A stretch of 52,852 bases of DNA from Paenibacillus sp. LS1 (GTDB lineage: Bacteria; Bacillota; Bacilli; Paenibacillales; Paenibacillaceae), in the NCBI RefSeq assembly GCF_026013365.1, contig NZ_JAPDOE010000021.1, positions 1 to 52,852 of the forward strand, read 5' to 3'. The stretch's first letter is position 1. Every line of letters starts with the position of its first letter. The notes under the pieces are model-generated. The model was not told the origin of the DNA and did not search any database. It worked only from the letters and a program-made list of their open reading frames with translations. A program made the position numbers and the translations under genes. This document shows, piece after piece, positions 1 through 8,261 of this stretch.

Positions 1-19
1 ATATTTATTAGTACCGCAT

Positions 20-94
20 GCGGAAGTGGCTCAGCGGTAGAGCATCGCCTTGCCAAGGCGAGGGTCGCGGGTTCGATTCCCGTCTTCCGCTCCA
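20..94 (+). tRNA. tRNA-Gly (GCC)
   Basis: A full cloverleaf can be folded: a 7-bp acceptor stem (GCGGAAG with CTTCCGC), a D arm, an anticodon stem-loop presenting GCC, and a T arm with GGTTCGATTCC. The 3' CCA is encoded at 92-94. It reads glycine GGC/GGU codons. It is the first of four tRNA genes packed within 335 bases, probably the end of a larger tRNA or rRNA-tRNA operon that starts left of the window. Confidence 0.95.
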
Positions 95-100
95 ATATTT

Positions 101-177
101 GCGCCCTTAGCTCAGCTGGATAGAGCGTTTGACTACGAATCAAAAGGCCGGGAGTTCGAATCTCTCAGGGCGCGCCA
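101..177 (+). tRNA. tRNA-Arg (ACG)
   Basis: Acceptor stem GCGCCCT pairs with AGGGCGC, the anticodon loop presents ACG, and the T loop is TTCGAAT. CCA is encoded at 175-177. The first anticodon base is expected to be deaminated to inosine so that the tRNA reads the CGU/CGC/CGA arginine codons. It lies 6 bases after tRNA-Gly in the same transcript. Confidence 0.95.
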
Positions 178-193
178 TTATAACTTTAAATTT

Positions 194-272
194 GCCGGCG
201 TGGCGGAATGGCAGACGCGCTCGACTCAAAATCGAGTGGGAAACCGTGGAGGTTCGAGTCCTCTCGCCGGTA
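194..272 (+). tRNA. tRNA-Leu (CAA)
   Basis: A class II tRNA: the acceptor stem GCCGGCG pairs with CGCCGGT (a terminal G-U pair), the D arm is GCGGAATGGCAGACGC, the anticodon loop in CTCGACTCAAAATCGAG presents CAA, and an extended variable arm precedes a GGTTCGAGTC T arm. It reads UUG. The 3' CCA is not encoded (TATA follows the discriminator A), so a CCA-adding enzyme must supply it, unlike the two tRNAs before it. Confidence 0.93.
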
Positions 273-279
273 TATATAA

Positions 280-353
280 CGGGATGTAGCTCAGCTTGGT
301 AGAGCACCTGGTTTGGGACCAGGGGGTCGCATGTTCAAATCGTGTCATCCCGA
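280..353 (+). tRNA. tRNA-Pro (TGG)
   Basis: Acceptor stem CGGGATG pairs with CATCCCG; the anticodon stem CCTGG/CCAGG frames the anticodon TGG; the T loop is TTCAAAT. It reads proline CCN codons. No CCA is encoded. It is the last tRNA of the cluster, directly followed by an intrinsic terminator. Confidence 0.94.
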
Positions 354-358
354 TCTCG

Positions 359-395
359 AAAAAGTACTATCTATAATTGGATAGTACTTTTTTTA
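359..395 (+). terminator. Terminator of the tRNA cluster
   Basis: An 11-bp perfect stem (AAAGTACTATC at 361-371 with GATAGTACTTT at 380-390) with an 8-base loop runs into a T tract. This is a typical rho-independent terminator immediately after tRNA-Pro. Confidence 0.9.
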
Positions 396-432
396 TGTTT
401 ATCTTTATAAGTTACGATCATTACAAGTCAGA

Positions 433-462
433 TGCTATGATGATAAGCGTTCTAACATAGTA
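433..462 (+). promoter_or_regulatory. Candidate sigma-G promoter of bofC
   Basis: TGCTAT (433-438) and CATAGTA (456-462) are separated by 17 bases. CATnnTA is the sigma-G minus-10 form, and a TG-rich, A/T-ending minus-35 is usual. In Bacillus subtilis bofC is a forespore gene under sigma-G control, which fits. The match is by eye on short motifs, so it is only a candidate. Confidence 0.35.
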
Positions 463-556
463 CATGCGGGTTCCCTCTCCAGACAACGAGTTAGTTTTGC
501 ATAAAGCCTCGTTCTTTAGGTCACAATAGGTTTAAAAAGTGATAGAAGGGGTTCAT

Positions 557-1249
557 GTGAACACGTTTAACTTCAGAAAACAATTCAAGAGACGCTGGCG
601 ACGGTGGAAACGAACGGTATGGATGACCGCGGCTTTACTTGCAGTTACCATATTGGCTTATAGCGGGTTGCCTATCTCATCTACGATTGAACGTTTGCTC
701 ACGACTAATTTCAGTGAGGCAACTAGTGTGATGGGACCTGTTACGCAGGAAACAAGATCTGAACAGGAAATTCGGGCGCTAGTAGAGCAACTTGATGCTG
801 ATCCGGATCATTTAACGAGTGTAGTTTTGGAAACACAGTACATCTGCGGAGTGGAGACAGAGCAGTTAGGCAAGATGGCTAGACCACAGTTGAAGATGCT
901 GCTGGCTCAACATCCGGAATGGGATGCTAGCGTTGGTGCATCCGATGAGCTGCATCTGAAGCAACGTGTAGATGACCTTTCACCGCTCTGTAAACAGCAG
1001 GCGTATATCAGCATAGATGCTGTTGGTAATCTTAATCTGTATGAGGGTAAGCCAGCAGAAGAGAAGGTCATTCGTACGTTCTTTCAGTTGGATGTTGGAA
1101 CGTTGGAGAGTTCTTTGCCTGAAGGCGTACTGGAGCAATTGCAGCAGGGCATTCGGATTCAGGACAAGGATGAATATGATAGCGTAATCTCTACGTTCAG
1201 TGACTACGCAGTGGATGAAGACCATCATCTAATCCGCAATGGAGGGTAA
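557..1249 (+). CDS. bofC: BofC-like forespore intercompartmental signalling protein
   Basis: A 230-residue protein. After a basic N terminus (RKQFKRRWRRWKR) comes one hydrophobic segment (about residues 24-40), so it should be exported or anchored across the forespore inner membrane. The central part (VVLETQYICGVETEQLG) and the C-terminal part (FFQLDVGTLESSLPEGVLEQLQQGI, then IQDKDEYDSVISTFSDYAV) resemble the two domains of BofC, which modulates SpoIVB-dependent activation of pro-sigma-K from the forespore side. GTG at 557 is chosen because GAAGGGG ends 5 bases upstream; an in-frame GTG at 539 lacks a ribosome binding site. B. subtilis also has bofC beside ruvA, which supports the call. The gene is monocistronic or weakly linked to ruvC: a terminator follows at 1377. 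Confidence 0.72.
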   Translation: MNTFNFRKQFKRRWRRWKRTVWMTAALLAVTILAYSGLPISSTIERLLTTNFSEATSVMGPVTQETRSEQEIRALVEQLDADPDHLTSVVLETQYICGVETEQLGKMARPQLKMLLAQHPEWDASVGASDELHLKQRVDDLSPLCKQQAYISIDAVGNLNLYEGKPAEEKVIRTFFQLDVGTLESSLPEGVLEQLQQGIRIQDKDEYDSVISTFSDYAVDEDHHLIRNGG

Positions 1250-1376
1250 TCCAATAGTCAATAGTCCTCACCTACAGCATTAAGATGCTGAAGTACTGAA
1301 AAGATGGTGGCAATAGCAGTAACATTGGTAGTTTAGGAAACCAAGCTATAGACCCAAAAATATGTGGAATGTGATG

Positions 1377-1403
1377 AAGGACATCGAAGAGATGTCCTTT
1401 TTG
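1377..1403 (+). terminator. Terminator after bofC
   Basis: A 9-bp stem (AAGGACATC with GATGTCCTT) with a GAAGA loop is followed by a short T run, a plausible intrinsic terminator about 130 bases after the bofC stop. Confidence 0.75.
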
Positions 1404-1510
1404 TCGTTTGAACTGAAATACATAAAAATACGCATAAACATGTAAAAAATTCACGAATAAAGACGAGGAATAGGTTAGACAAAGTTTTTCCTGCCGCAGG
1501 GTCTATCTTT

Positions 1511-1519
1511 TGTTATAAT
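1511..1519 (+). promoter_or_regulatory. Extended -10 promoter for ruvC operon
   Basis: TGTTATAAT combines a perfect TATAAT with the upstream TGn of an extended sigma-A minus-10 element. No good minus-35 box lies 17 bases upstream, which is tolerated in extended minus-10 promoters. It sits 46 bases before the ruvC start. Confidence 0.5.
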
Positions 1520-1564
1520 GAAATGAACGATACATATGTTCGCTTTTGTGAGGGAGAGATGGTT

Positions 1565-2068
1565 TTGCGTTTTTTGGGAATTGACCCGGGGATTGCGATT
1601 GTTGGTTTTGGTTTTGTGGATAAAATCGGCAGTAAGGTAGTACCCGTACAATATGGATGTATTCAGACGGAAGCTCATACACCTGAAGAGGAGCGGTTGC
1701 TTCACGTATATGAAGGTATGGTGCAATTGATTGATAAATACAAACCGGACGCAGTAGCGTTGGAGAAACTTTTTTTCAATCGGAACGTTACAACAGCGAT
1801 GTCTGTCAGTCAGGCTAGAGGCGTCATGGTTCTCGCTGCGGCACAGAAGGGTTTGCCTATTGCAGAGTATACGCCAATGCAGATCAAGCAGGCCGTCGTT
1901 GGGTACGGTAAAGCGGAGAAGAAGCAAGTGCAGGAGATGGTCAAAATGTTCTTGCGACTTCAAGTCGTTCCTAAGCCGGATGACGTAGCGGATGCATTGG
2001 CTGTAGCCGTGTGCCACGCACATTCTTATACATTAAATTCCAAGTTGAATGAGGTATTGCGAAAATGA
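1565..2068 (+). CDS. ruvC: Holliday junction endodeoxyribonuclease RuvC
   Basis: A 167-residue resolvase that cuts Holliday junctions symmetrically as part of the RuvABC complex, acting on the nucleoid. The RNase H-like fold is shown by FLGIDPG (first catalytic Asp), ALEKLFF (catalytic Glu) and DDVADALAVAVCHAH (the last two Asp residues). I place the start at TTG 1565, which gives MRFLGIDPG as in other family members and lies 8 bases after AGGGAG. The in-frame ATG at 1559 is only 2 bases from that site and ATG 1523 has none. The stop overlaps the ruvA start (ATGA), so ruvC and ruvA are translationally coupled. B. subtilis itself uses RecU instead of RuvC; presence here fits Paenibacillus. Confidence 0.93.
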   Translation: MRFLGIDPGIAIVGFGFVDKIGSKVVPVQYGCIQTEAHTPEEERLLHVYEGMVQLIDKYKPDAVALEKLFFNRNVTTAMSVSQARGVMVLAAAQKGLPIAEYTPMQIKQAVVGYGKAEKKQVQEMVKMFLRLQVVPKPDDVADALAVAVCHAHSYTLNSKLNEVLRK

Positions 2069-2679
2069 TTGATTTTCTAAGAGGACAGTTCATTCATGTA
2101 GAGAATGATTATATTGTGCTGGATGTTCATGGTGTGGGGTATCGCGTATTCTGTCCGAACCCATTTGCGTTTGCAAAGCAAGAAGGCGAAATTACGGTGT
2201 ACACTCACCATCATGTGCGTGAGGATGCGATGTTGCTATTTGGATTTGTTACACGAGATGAACAGCGTTTATTCCGTAAACTGATTGAAGTATCTGGTAT
2301 CGGTCCCAAAGTGGCGCTGGGCATACTCGCTGGAGGTACACCAGAACATGTGGTTACGGCGATTTACCAGGAGAATCTTACGTTCTTGACCAAACTTCCA
2401 GGCATCGGCAAGAAGACTGCACAACGCATGATCCTGGATCTCAAGGATAAGCTGGATAGTTTTGGCGCGGCAGCGTATGCAACAGGTTTGTTCGCTCCTC
2501 CATCGGAAGAGTCGGGAAGTGGTTCAGCCTGGGATGAGGCACGTGAAGGTCTCAAGGCACTTGGGTATACTGACAGTGAGCTTGATAAAGTATGGCTCAA
2601 ATTGAAAAAGGATGTTACTACAGCGGATTCCGTTGATGTGTTGATGAAAAAGGCGCTGCAAATGCTGTTTACGGGATAA
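2065..2679 (+). CDS. ruvA: Holliday junction branch migration protein RuvA
   Basis: A 204-residue DNA-binding subunit that tetramerises on the Holliday junction and loads RuvB rings. The N-terminal OB fold (MIDFLRGQFIHVENDYIVLDVHGVGYRV) is followed by two helix-hairpin-helix motifs (VSGIGPKVALGIL and LPGIGKKTAQRMILDL) and a C-terminal RuvB-binding three-helix domain (EAREGLKALGYTDSELDKVW) after a flexible linker. Length is typical. It overlaps ruvC by 4 bases and is 55 bases from ruvB, as expected for one operon. Confidence 0.97.
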   Translation: MIDFLRGQFIHVENDYIVLDVHGVGYRVFCPNPFAFAKQEGEITVYTHHHVREDAMLLFGFVTRDEQRLFRKLIEVSGIGPKVALGILAGGTPEHVVTAIYQENLTFLTKLPGIGKKTAQRMILDLKDKLDSFGAAAYATGLFAPPSEESGSGSAWDEAREGLKALGYTDSELDKVWLKLKKDVTTADSVDVLMKKALQMLFTG

Positions 2680-2734
2680 CACAAATTGCATATTATAATA
2701 TAGCTGTAGCCTGCAAAAAAAGGTAGGGATGAAC

Positions 2735-3745
2735 ATGGATGATCGGATTATTTCCGCGAACCTGATGATGGAGGACCAGAATGTTGAGTTGAGCCTTCGT
2801 CCACGGTATCTGAATGAATATATCGGGCAGAATCAGGTGAAGGAAAATTTAAAGATATATATTGAAGCTGCCAAATTTCGTAATGAGGCATTGGATCACG
2901 TTTTGTTATATGGACCACCTGGACTTGGTAAAACAACACTTGCCAATATTATTGCCAACGAATTGGGCGTTAACTTACGAACGACGTCGGGCCCGGCCAT
3001 TGAACGCCCGGGTGATCTGGCAGCATTGTTAACCAATCTGCAGGAAGGCGACGTCCTGTTTATTGATGAGATTCATCGTTTGCATCGTACGGTTGAAGAA
3101 GTCATGTACCCCGCTATGGAAGATTCGGCATTGGATATTATGATTGGTAAAGGTCCAAGTGCACGTTCCGTTCGGCTGGATCTGCCGCCATTCACTCTGA
3201 TTGGCGCTACAACGCGTGCTGGTTTGCTGTCTGCGCCACTTCGAGACCGATTTGGTGTTATTAGTCGCTTGGAATTCTATACAGTTGATGAGCTGGCTTA
3301 TATCGTCTCACGCTCTACCGAAATTTTGGGTGTGGAGATTGTGGGAGATGCTGCGCAAGAGATTGCATTGCGCTCACGTGGGACACCAAGGATCGCTAAC
3401 CGTTTGCTCAAACGAGTACGCGACTTTGCACAGGTACGTGGTGATGGGATTATAACGCAGACACTGGCGGAAGAAGCGCTGCAACGTCTCCAGATCGATC
3501 CACGTGGCTTGGATGACATTGACCATAAGATGCTCAAATCTATGATCAACAGCTTCCGGGGAGGCCCGGTAGGGTTGGATACCATTGCTGCTACGATTGG
3601 TGAAGAAAGTCAGACGATAGAGGATGTCTATGAACCGTATCTGCTTCAGATTGGTATGATTCAGCGTACACCAAGGGGCAGGATCGTAACAGATCTCGCT
3701 TATCATCACTTGGGTCTGCCTGTTCCACCAAGAGACGGGAAATAA
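2735..3745 (+). CDS. ruvB: Holliday junction branch migration helicase RuvB
   Basis: A 336-residue AAA+ ATPase that drives branch migration with RuvA. Walker A is GPPGLGKTT, Walker B is FIDEIHRL, sensor 1 is LIGATTRAG, the arginine finger/sensor 2 region is LRDRFG and RGTPRIANRLLKR, and the C-terminal winged helix ends with QRTPRGR. The start at ATG 2735 (MDDRIISA) is favoured: AGGTAGGG ends 6 bases upstream, whereas ATG 2729 abuts it. It is the third gene of the ruvCAB operon. The downstream SpoIID-like gene lies 105 bases away and probably has its own promoter. Confidence 0.97.
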   Translation: MDDRIISANLMMEDQNVELSLRPRYLNEYIGQNQVKENLKIYIEAAKFRNEALDHVLLYGPPGLGKTTLANIIANELGVNLRTTSGPAIERPGDLAALLTNLQEGDVLFIDEIHRLHRTVEEVMYPAMEDSALDIMIGKGPSARSVRLDLPPFTLIGATTRAGLLSAPLRDRFGVISRLEFYTVDELAYIVSRSTEILGVEIVGDAAQEIALRSRGTPRIANRLLKRVRDFAQVRGDGIITQTLAEEALQRLQIDPRGLDDIDHKMLKSMINSFRGGPVGLDTIAATIGEESQTIEDVYEPYLLQIGMIQRTPRGRIVTDLAYHHLGLPVPPRDGK

Positions 3746-3850
3746 TCGAACCTGTTGAACATACTCATTTGAAGGTTCATCATAAACATTGAAATAATCA
3801 CGTGTTAATCCGATATAAAATGAAAGAAATGCATGGAGAGGAGTCTGATT

Positions 3851-5935
3851 GTGGGAAAAGCAATACGAACGAAGAAGTGGAGTCGTCGATTGAAGGTACT
3901 GGCGGCAGCTCTTTTGACAGTGGGTTGTTTTCAAGTGCCTGCGTATGCAGCAGGAAATGATGGACAGACGATCCGGGTAGCCATGTTTGCGAATCTGGGT
4001 AGTACGTATAAATCAACTACACCACTCATTACGCTTGAATCGACGGGACAATGGAGCATCCAATCGGAGAGTGGCGCAAATGTAAGCCTTCCGGCAGGAC
4101 AAGTCCGTTTCAGTGCAGATGGATTCCGAGTGAAGGTGTTGGAAACAGCGGACTTTAAGGCAGCATCTGCAGCAGCAAAATTGTTGCAGGCAACCGCGGA
4201 TAAGCCGTTGCTGTTCACAACCACTTTAAATGGAAATGCGATCTACCAGCTATACACAGGCAACTATGCAACGGAGGCACTTGCTGGACAAGCTGTTACA
4301 CGGGTACAAAAGGTAGCAGCAGCTCAATTGGCTGGTCAAAAGCCAGCTGTAACGGGAAGTAAACGCCTGTCTGCTGGAACCTATGGTTCGATTCAGGAAG
4401 CAGAGGCAGCTCAAGCCAACCTTTTATCAACAGGAGTTAGTGCTTATCCAGTCCTTCAACTGAGTGGGGGAAGTCAAGCATATGCAGTATGGGTGGGTGA
4501 AGCTTCAACGGATGCGGAATTATCCACATTGAAGAAAAGTGTGGAAGCCAAAGTTCCAGGGGTAAGTCTTTCACCTGTCAACAATAGCGCAGGGCTTATC
4601 ATTCGCCAGGATGCAGGGTTAAGTACGGATGCACTTAAAACTGCTCCGCATTACACCATTGCGGGTACTGATTCCAAAGCAGTGGTACAAGGGAATGGCA
4701 ATGGTATCAAAGTAGTGGAGCGTTCCCAGCGGACGTATCGCGGAGATATGGAAATCAGCATCGTGAGCGGTGATCTGGCGTTGGTCAATGTCGTTCCACT
4801 GGAACAATACCTGTACTCCGTTGTAGGGGCAGAAGTGTATTCCTCTTGGCCTGCTGAGGCTCTGAAAGTTCAAGCCGTAGCCGCTCGATCCTACGCGCTT
4901 CAACAAGGTGATCGTTTCAAAATTGCCAATGTCGTGGATACAACTCTCAGCCAAGCCTATAACGGGATTGGTTCGGAAAACGATAAAGTAACCAGCGCAG
5001 TGGATGCGACGGCTGGAGAAGTGGTCAAGAGCGGTGGTAAAATCATCGAAGCTGTGTTCTCCTCCAATGCGGGTGGACAGACTGCTCATCCTTCTGAGGT
5101 ATGGAACGGCGGAGCAGGTGTGTTCACCAATGTGGTTAGCTCAGGGGATACATCAGCTCAGGCAGGATTACATACGTGGTACCATGTGCTGCTGAGTTCA
5201 GGCGTTAGCGGGTACATTCGTGAGGATAACATCAAAGAATTAACGACCAAGACTAATGCGGGACTGGCAAAAGTGACGGTAACGGCTCAGAATACCAATG
5301 TGCGTGCCATTCCGTTAATTCAATCCACCGTTGAACCTGTAGCCAAAATGAATCCAGGTAACGAAGCTGTTGTACTGGCAAAAGTAGCTCAATCCAACGA
5401 CTATGCCTGGGTGAGAGGACCTTTCACGTCAGCTCAGTTGGTTAAATCTCTTCAGGGTAAAACGACAGCATCTGTTCCGGCTTCAATCTCAACCTTGGAA
5501 GTAACCAAGCGTGGACCTTCCGGAAGAGCACTTGAAGTCACTGCCAACGGACAGGCTATGACGGTGAAATATGCCGATACCTACCGCTCTGCGCTGGGTG
5601 GATTACCGAGCACTTTATTTGATATTGCAGGGACCGGAAGTTATACTGTATTAGGCGCTGACGGCAAAACAGCCAGTAAAACCGGCTCAAATGGTGCCGC
5701 TGTATTGTCTTCTTCTGGTACAGGAACGTCATCCGGTAATGCACTTGTGGTTATGAGTGGTGATGGTCAAGCAAGAGCGGTAACGCAGGGTCAGACCTAC
5801 ATGTTCATCGGTCAGGGTAATGGCCACGGATTGGGCTTGTCCCAATGGGGAGCCAAAGGCATGGCAGATGAAGGGTATGATTACCAGGCAATATTGAAAC
5901 ACTATTATCAAAATGCGACTATTGTTAAGGAATGA
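3851..5935 (+). CDS. SpoIID/LytB-domain sporulation or cell-wall protein with internal insert
   Basis: A 694-residue exported protein. Basic residues and a hydrophobic stretch ending PAYAAG form a signal peptide. Residues about 100-250 hold SPOR-like repeats (AIYQLYTGNYATEALAGQAVTRV and a second copy) of the type that binds denuded glycan strands. The SpoIID catalytic region has the LEQYLYSVVGAEVYSSWPAEALKVQAVAARSYA block, SSNAGGQTAHPSEVW, and a C-terminal GNGHGLGLSQWGAKGMADEGY. Between the last two blocks lie over 200 residues, including an SH3-like part (VTVTAQNTNVRAIPL). SpoIID is a lytic transglycosylase needed for engulfment, but it is usually about 340 residues, so this is an enlarged relative. 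GTG 3851 has GAGAGGAG 7 bases upstream. It could act in engulfment or in vegetative wall remodelling. Confidence 0.8.
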   Translation: MGKAIRTKKWSRRLKVLAAALLTVGCFQVPAYAAGNDGQTIRVAMFANLGSTYKSTTPLITLESTGQWSIQSESGANVSLPAGQVRFSADGFRVKVLETADFKAASAAAKLLQATADKPLLFTTTLNGNAIYQLYTGNYATEALAGQAVTRVQKVAAAQLAGQKPAVTGSKRLSAGTYGSIQEAEAAQANLLSTGVSAYPVLQLSGGSQAYAVWVGEASTDAELSTLKKSVEAKVPGVSLSPVNNSAGLIIRQDAGLSTDALKTAPHYTIAGTDSKAVVQGNGNGIKVVERSQRTYRGDMEISIVSGDLALVNVVPLEQYLYSVVGAEVYSSWPAEALKVQAVAARSYALQQGDRFKIANVVDTTLSQAYNGIGSENDKVTSAVDATAGEVVKSGGKIIEAVFSSNAGGQTAHPSEVWNGGAGVFTNVVSSGDTSAQAGLHTWYHVLLSSGVSGYIREDNIKELTTKTNAGLAKVTVTAQNTNVRAIPLIQSTVEPVAKMNPGNEAVVLAKVAQSNDYAWVRGPFTSAQLVKSLQGKTTASVPASISTLEVTKRGPSGRALEVTANGQAMTVKYADTYRSALGGLPSTLFDIAGTGSYTVLGADGKTASKTGSNGAAVLSSSGTGTSSGNALVVMSGDGQARAVTQGQTYMFIGQGNGHGLGLSQWGAKGMADEGYDYQAILKHYYQNATIVKE

Positions 5936-5942
5936 AACTAAA

Positions 5943-6971
5943 ATGAATGTGAACTTATATGATTTTGAATTACCAGAGCAATTGATAGCACAGACGCCGC
6001 TGCTTGATCGCACGGCATCCCGGTTGCTTACCTTGAACAAAGATAGTGGTGAGATTAATCATCAAACGTTTCCTGATATTATCGACTTTCTGAATTCTGG
6101 CGATACATTGATTTTGAATGACACACGTGTTCTGCCAGCTCGTTTGTTTGGTACAAAAGAAGATACTGGAGCAAAAGCAGAAGTGTTATTGCTTAAAAAT
6201 GTGGAAGGCGACAAGTGGGAAGCACTGGTTAAGCCGGGTAAAAAGCTGAAAGCCGGTTCGGTCATCGTATTCGGTGATGAACTTAAGGCGATCATTGAAG
6301 AAGAAGGCGAGATGGGGGCACGTATACTTACGTTTACTTATGATGGAATCTTCCAGGAGATTCTGGACCGTCTGGGCGAGATGCCGTTGCCACCTTATAT
6401 CAAAGAGACATTGGATGACCGCGAACGGTATCAGACCGTGTATGCCAAGCATGAGGGATCAGCGGCTGCACCCACAGCGGGATTGCATTTTACGGATGAA
6501 TTGTTGGATCAGATTCGTGCCAAAGGCGTTAATGTCGCCTTCATCACACTTCACGTAGGACTGGGAACATTCAGACCGATGTCGGTAGACGTTGTGGAAG
6601 ATCATGTCATGCATGAGGAGTATTACTCCTTATCACAAGAAACAGCAGATCTGATTAACCAGACCAAAGAGAATGGACACCGCGTTTTTGCGGTTGGTAC
6701 AACGAGCTGCCGGACTTTGGAAACGGTAGGGAGCAAATTCGAAGATGGATTACTGCAAGCGAGCAGCGGATGGACGAGCATTTTCATCTATCCAGGCTAT
6801 TCCTTTAAAGTGATCGATGGGATGCTTACGAATTTTCATCTCCCGAAATCCACGTTAGTTATGTTGGTTAGTGCACTTGCAGGCAGAGAACACATTATGC
6901 AGGCATATGAGGAAGCCATCCAAGAGCAATATCGCTTCTTCAGCTTCGGCGATGCCATGTTGATATATTAG
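5943..6971 (+). CDS. queA: S-adenosylmethionine:tRNA ribosyltransferase-isomerase QueA
   Basis: A 342-residue cytosolic enzyme that transfers and isomerises the ribosyl part of SAM onto preQ1 in tRNA to make epoxyqueuosine. Family blocks are all present: LPEQLIAQTPL at the N terminus, LNDTRVLPARLFG, AAPTAGLHFTDELL, LHVGLGTFRPM, GTTSCRTLE and the C-terminal NFHLPKSTLVMLVSALAG. The start at ATG 5943 (MNVNLYDFELP) gives the family N terminus; it lies 8 bases past the spoIID-like stop, so the two genes may be cotranscribed. It precedes tgt, the enzyme that inserts preQ1, with a perfect inverted repeat between them. Confidence 0.96.
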   Translation: MNVNLYDFELPEQLIAQTPLLDRTASRLLTLNKDSGEINHQTFPDIIDFLNSGDTLILNDTRVLPARLFGTKEDTGAKAEVLLLKNVEGDKWEALVKPGKKLKAGSVIVFGDELKAIIEEEGEMGARILTFTYDGIFQEILDRLGEMPLPPYIKETLDDRERYQTVYAKHEGSAAAPTAGLHFTDELLDQIRAKGVNVAFITLHVGLGTFRPMSVDVVEDHVMHEEYYSLSQETADLINQTKENGHRVFAVGTTSCRTLETVGSKFEDGLLQASSGWTSIFIYPGYSFKVIDGMLTNFHLPKSTLVMLVSALAGREHIMQAYEEAIQEQYRFFSFGDAMLIY

Positions 6972-7016
6972 AAGCAATTTCATAACTCACTAATAAAGGT
7001 ATTATGAAATTGCTTC
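6971..7016. repeat. 14-bp perfect inverted repeat between queA and tgt
   Basis: GAAGCAATTTCATA (6971-6984) is repeated as its exact reverse complement at 7003-7016 with an 18-base loop. No T run follows on either strand, so it is not a normal terminator. It could be an mRNA stability or processing hairpin, or a protein site. It begins at the last base of the queA stop codon. Confidence 0.8.
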
Positions 7017-7056
7017 ATTAGAATAACGATTAACTTTTAGAGGATGATTAAAACCA

Positions 7057-8193
7057 ATGGCAGCAATTACGTATGAACATATCAAAACTTGTAAACAATC
7101 CGGTGCACGTCTGGGGCGTGTGCATACACCTCACGGCATTATTGAGACACCGACCTTTATGCCTGTAGGTACACAGGCGACTGTCAAAACAATGAGCCCT
7201 GAAGAATTGAAAGAAATGGATGCTCAGATTATTTTGAGTAATACGTATCATCTGTTTCTGAGACCAGGACATGAGATCATTCGCGAAGCTGGCGGATTGC
7301 ACAAGTTCATGAACTGGGATCGTCCAATTCTGACGGACAGCGGCGGATTTCAAGTATTTTCTCTCAGCGAGATGCGCAAAATTACGGAAGAAGGCGTTAA
7401 CTTCCGCTCCCACTTGAATGGAGACAAGAAGTTCCTTTCACCTGAAGTGGCCATGGAAATCCAGAACGCACTTGGCTCCGATATTATGATGGCTTTTGAT
7501 GAATGCCCACCGTATCCGGCTGAATATGAATATGTCAAAAAATCTCTCGAAAGAACGAGCCGCTGGGCGGAACGTTGTCTCGAAAGTCACGCTCGTCCGC
7601 ATGATCAAGGTTTGTTTGCCATCGTACAGGGAGGCATGCATGAAGATCTTCGCCGTCAGAGCGCCGCAGATTTGACTTCCATGGATTTCCCGGGGTATGC
7701 TATTGGTGGACTGAGTGTTGGAGAACCGAAACATTTGATGTATGGTGTATTGGATTATACGTTACCTTTGTTGCCATCCAATAAACCACGTTACTTGATG
7801 GGGGTAGGTTCGCCCGATGCGTTGATTGAGGGATCAATTCGTGGAGTGGACATGTTCGACTGTGTTCTGCCAACTCGGATTGCCCGTAACGGAACAACAA
7901 TGACCAGCCAAGGACGTCTGGTAGTTCGCAATGCCAAGTTTGCAACTGATTTTGGGCCACTTGACCCTGAATGTGATTGCTACACTTGTCGCAACTATTC
8001 CAGAGCTTACCTGCGTCATTTGATCAAAGCAGATGAAACATTTGGCCTGCGTTTGACGACAATCCATAATCTTCATTTCTTGCAGAATTTGATGCGTAAT
8101 GTACGTAAAGCCATTATGGAAGATCGTTTGCTTGATTTCCGGGATGAATTTTTCGATCAATATGGTCTTCATGACAATGACAAAGGTTTCTGA
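7057..8193 (+). CDS. tgt: tRNA-guanine transglycosylase
   Basis: A 378-residue enzyme that swaps guanine 34 for preQ1 in GUN-anticodon tRNAs (Asp, Asn, His, Tyr). TSGGFQ-type block LTDSGGFQVFSLSEMRKI has the base-binding and catalytic Asp, FDECPPYPA follows, and the second catalytic region is GGLSVGEP then DMFDCVLPTRIARNGT. The zinc site is CDCYTCRNYSRAYLRHLIKADE with a downstream HNLHF His. ATG 7057 follows AGAGGATG. It forms the queuosine pair with queA and is followed by yajC, the usual Bacillales order. Confidence 0.97.
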   Translation: MAAITYEHIKTCKQSGARLGRVHTPHGIIETPTFMPVGTQATVKTMSPEELKEMDAQIILSNTYHLFLRPGHEIIREAGGLHKFMNWDRPILTDSGGFQVFSLSEMRKITEEGVNFRSHLNGDKKFLSPEVAMEIQNALGSDIMMAFDECPPYPAEYEYVKKSLERTSRWAERCLESHARPHDQGLFAIVQGGMHEDLRRQSAADLTSMDFPGYAIGGLSVGEPKHLMYGVLDYTLPLLPSNKPRYLMGVGSPDALIEGSIRGVDMFDCVLPTRIARNGTTMTSQGRLVVRNAKFATDFGPLDPECDCYTCRNYSRAYLRHLIKADETFGLRLTTIHNLHFLQNLMRNVRKAIMEDRLLDFRDEFFDQYGLHDNDKGF

Positions 8194-8261
8194 TTCAAGT
8201 TTTGCGGAAGCCGGCGTAACAAGCAATATCTGTACGTATAGTCGATAAGGGGGAGTTTTGA

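Larger units (their letters stand above)
1250..1564. other. bofC-ruvC intergenic region
   Basis: No convincing coding sequence. It holds a short terminator at 1377-1403 and an extended minus-10 promoter at 1511-1519 for ruvC. The remainder is AT-rich and unremarkable. Confidence 0.6.

Noticed and set aside
50..289. 79-residue open frame across the tRNA cluster
   Set aside because: It overlaps three tRNA genes completely and has no ribosome binding site; the RNA genes explain the sequence.
1475..2023. 182-residue minus-strand frame
   Set aside because: It lies opposite ruvC, is rich in odd residues (His, Cys, Leu) and has no ribosome site; it is a shadow of ruvC.
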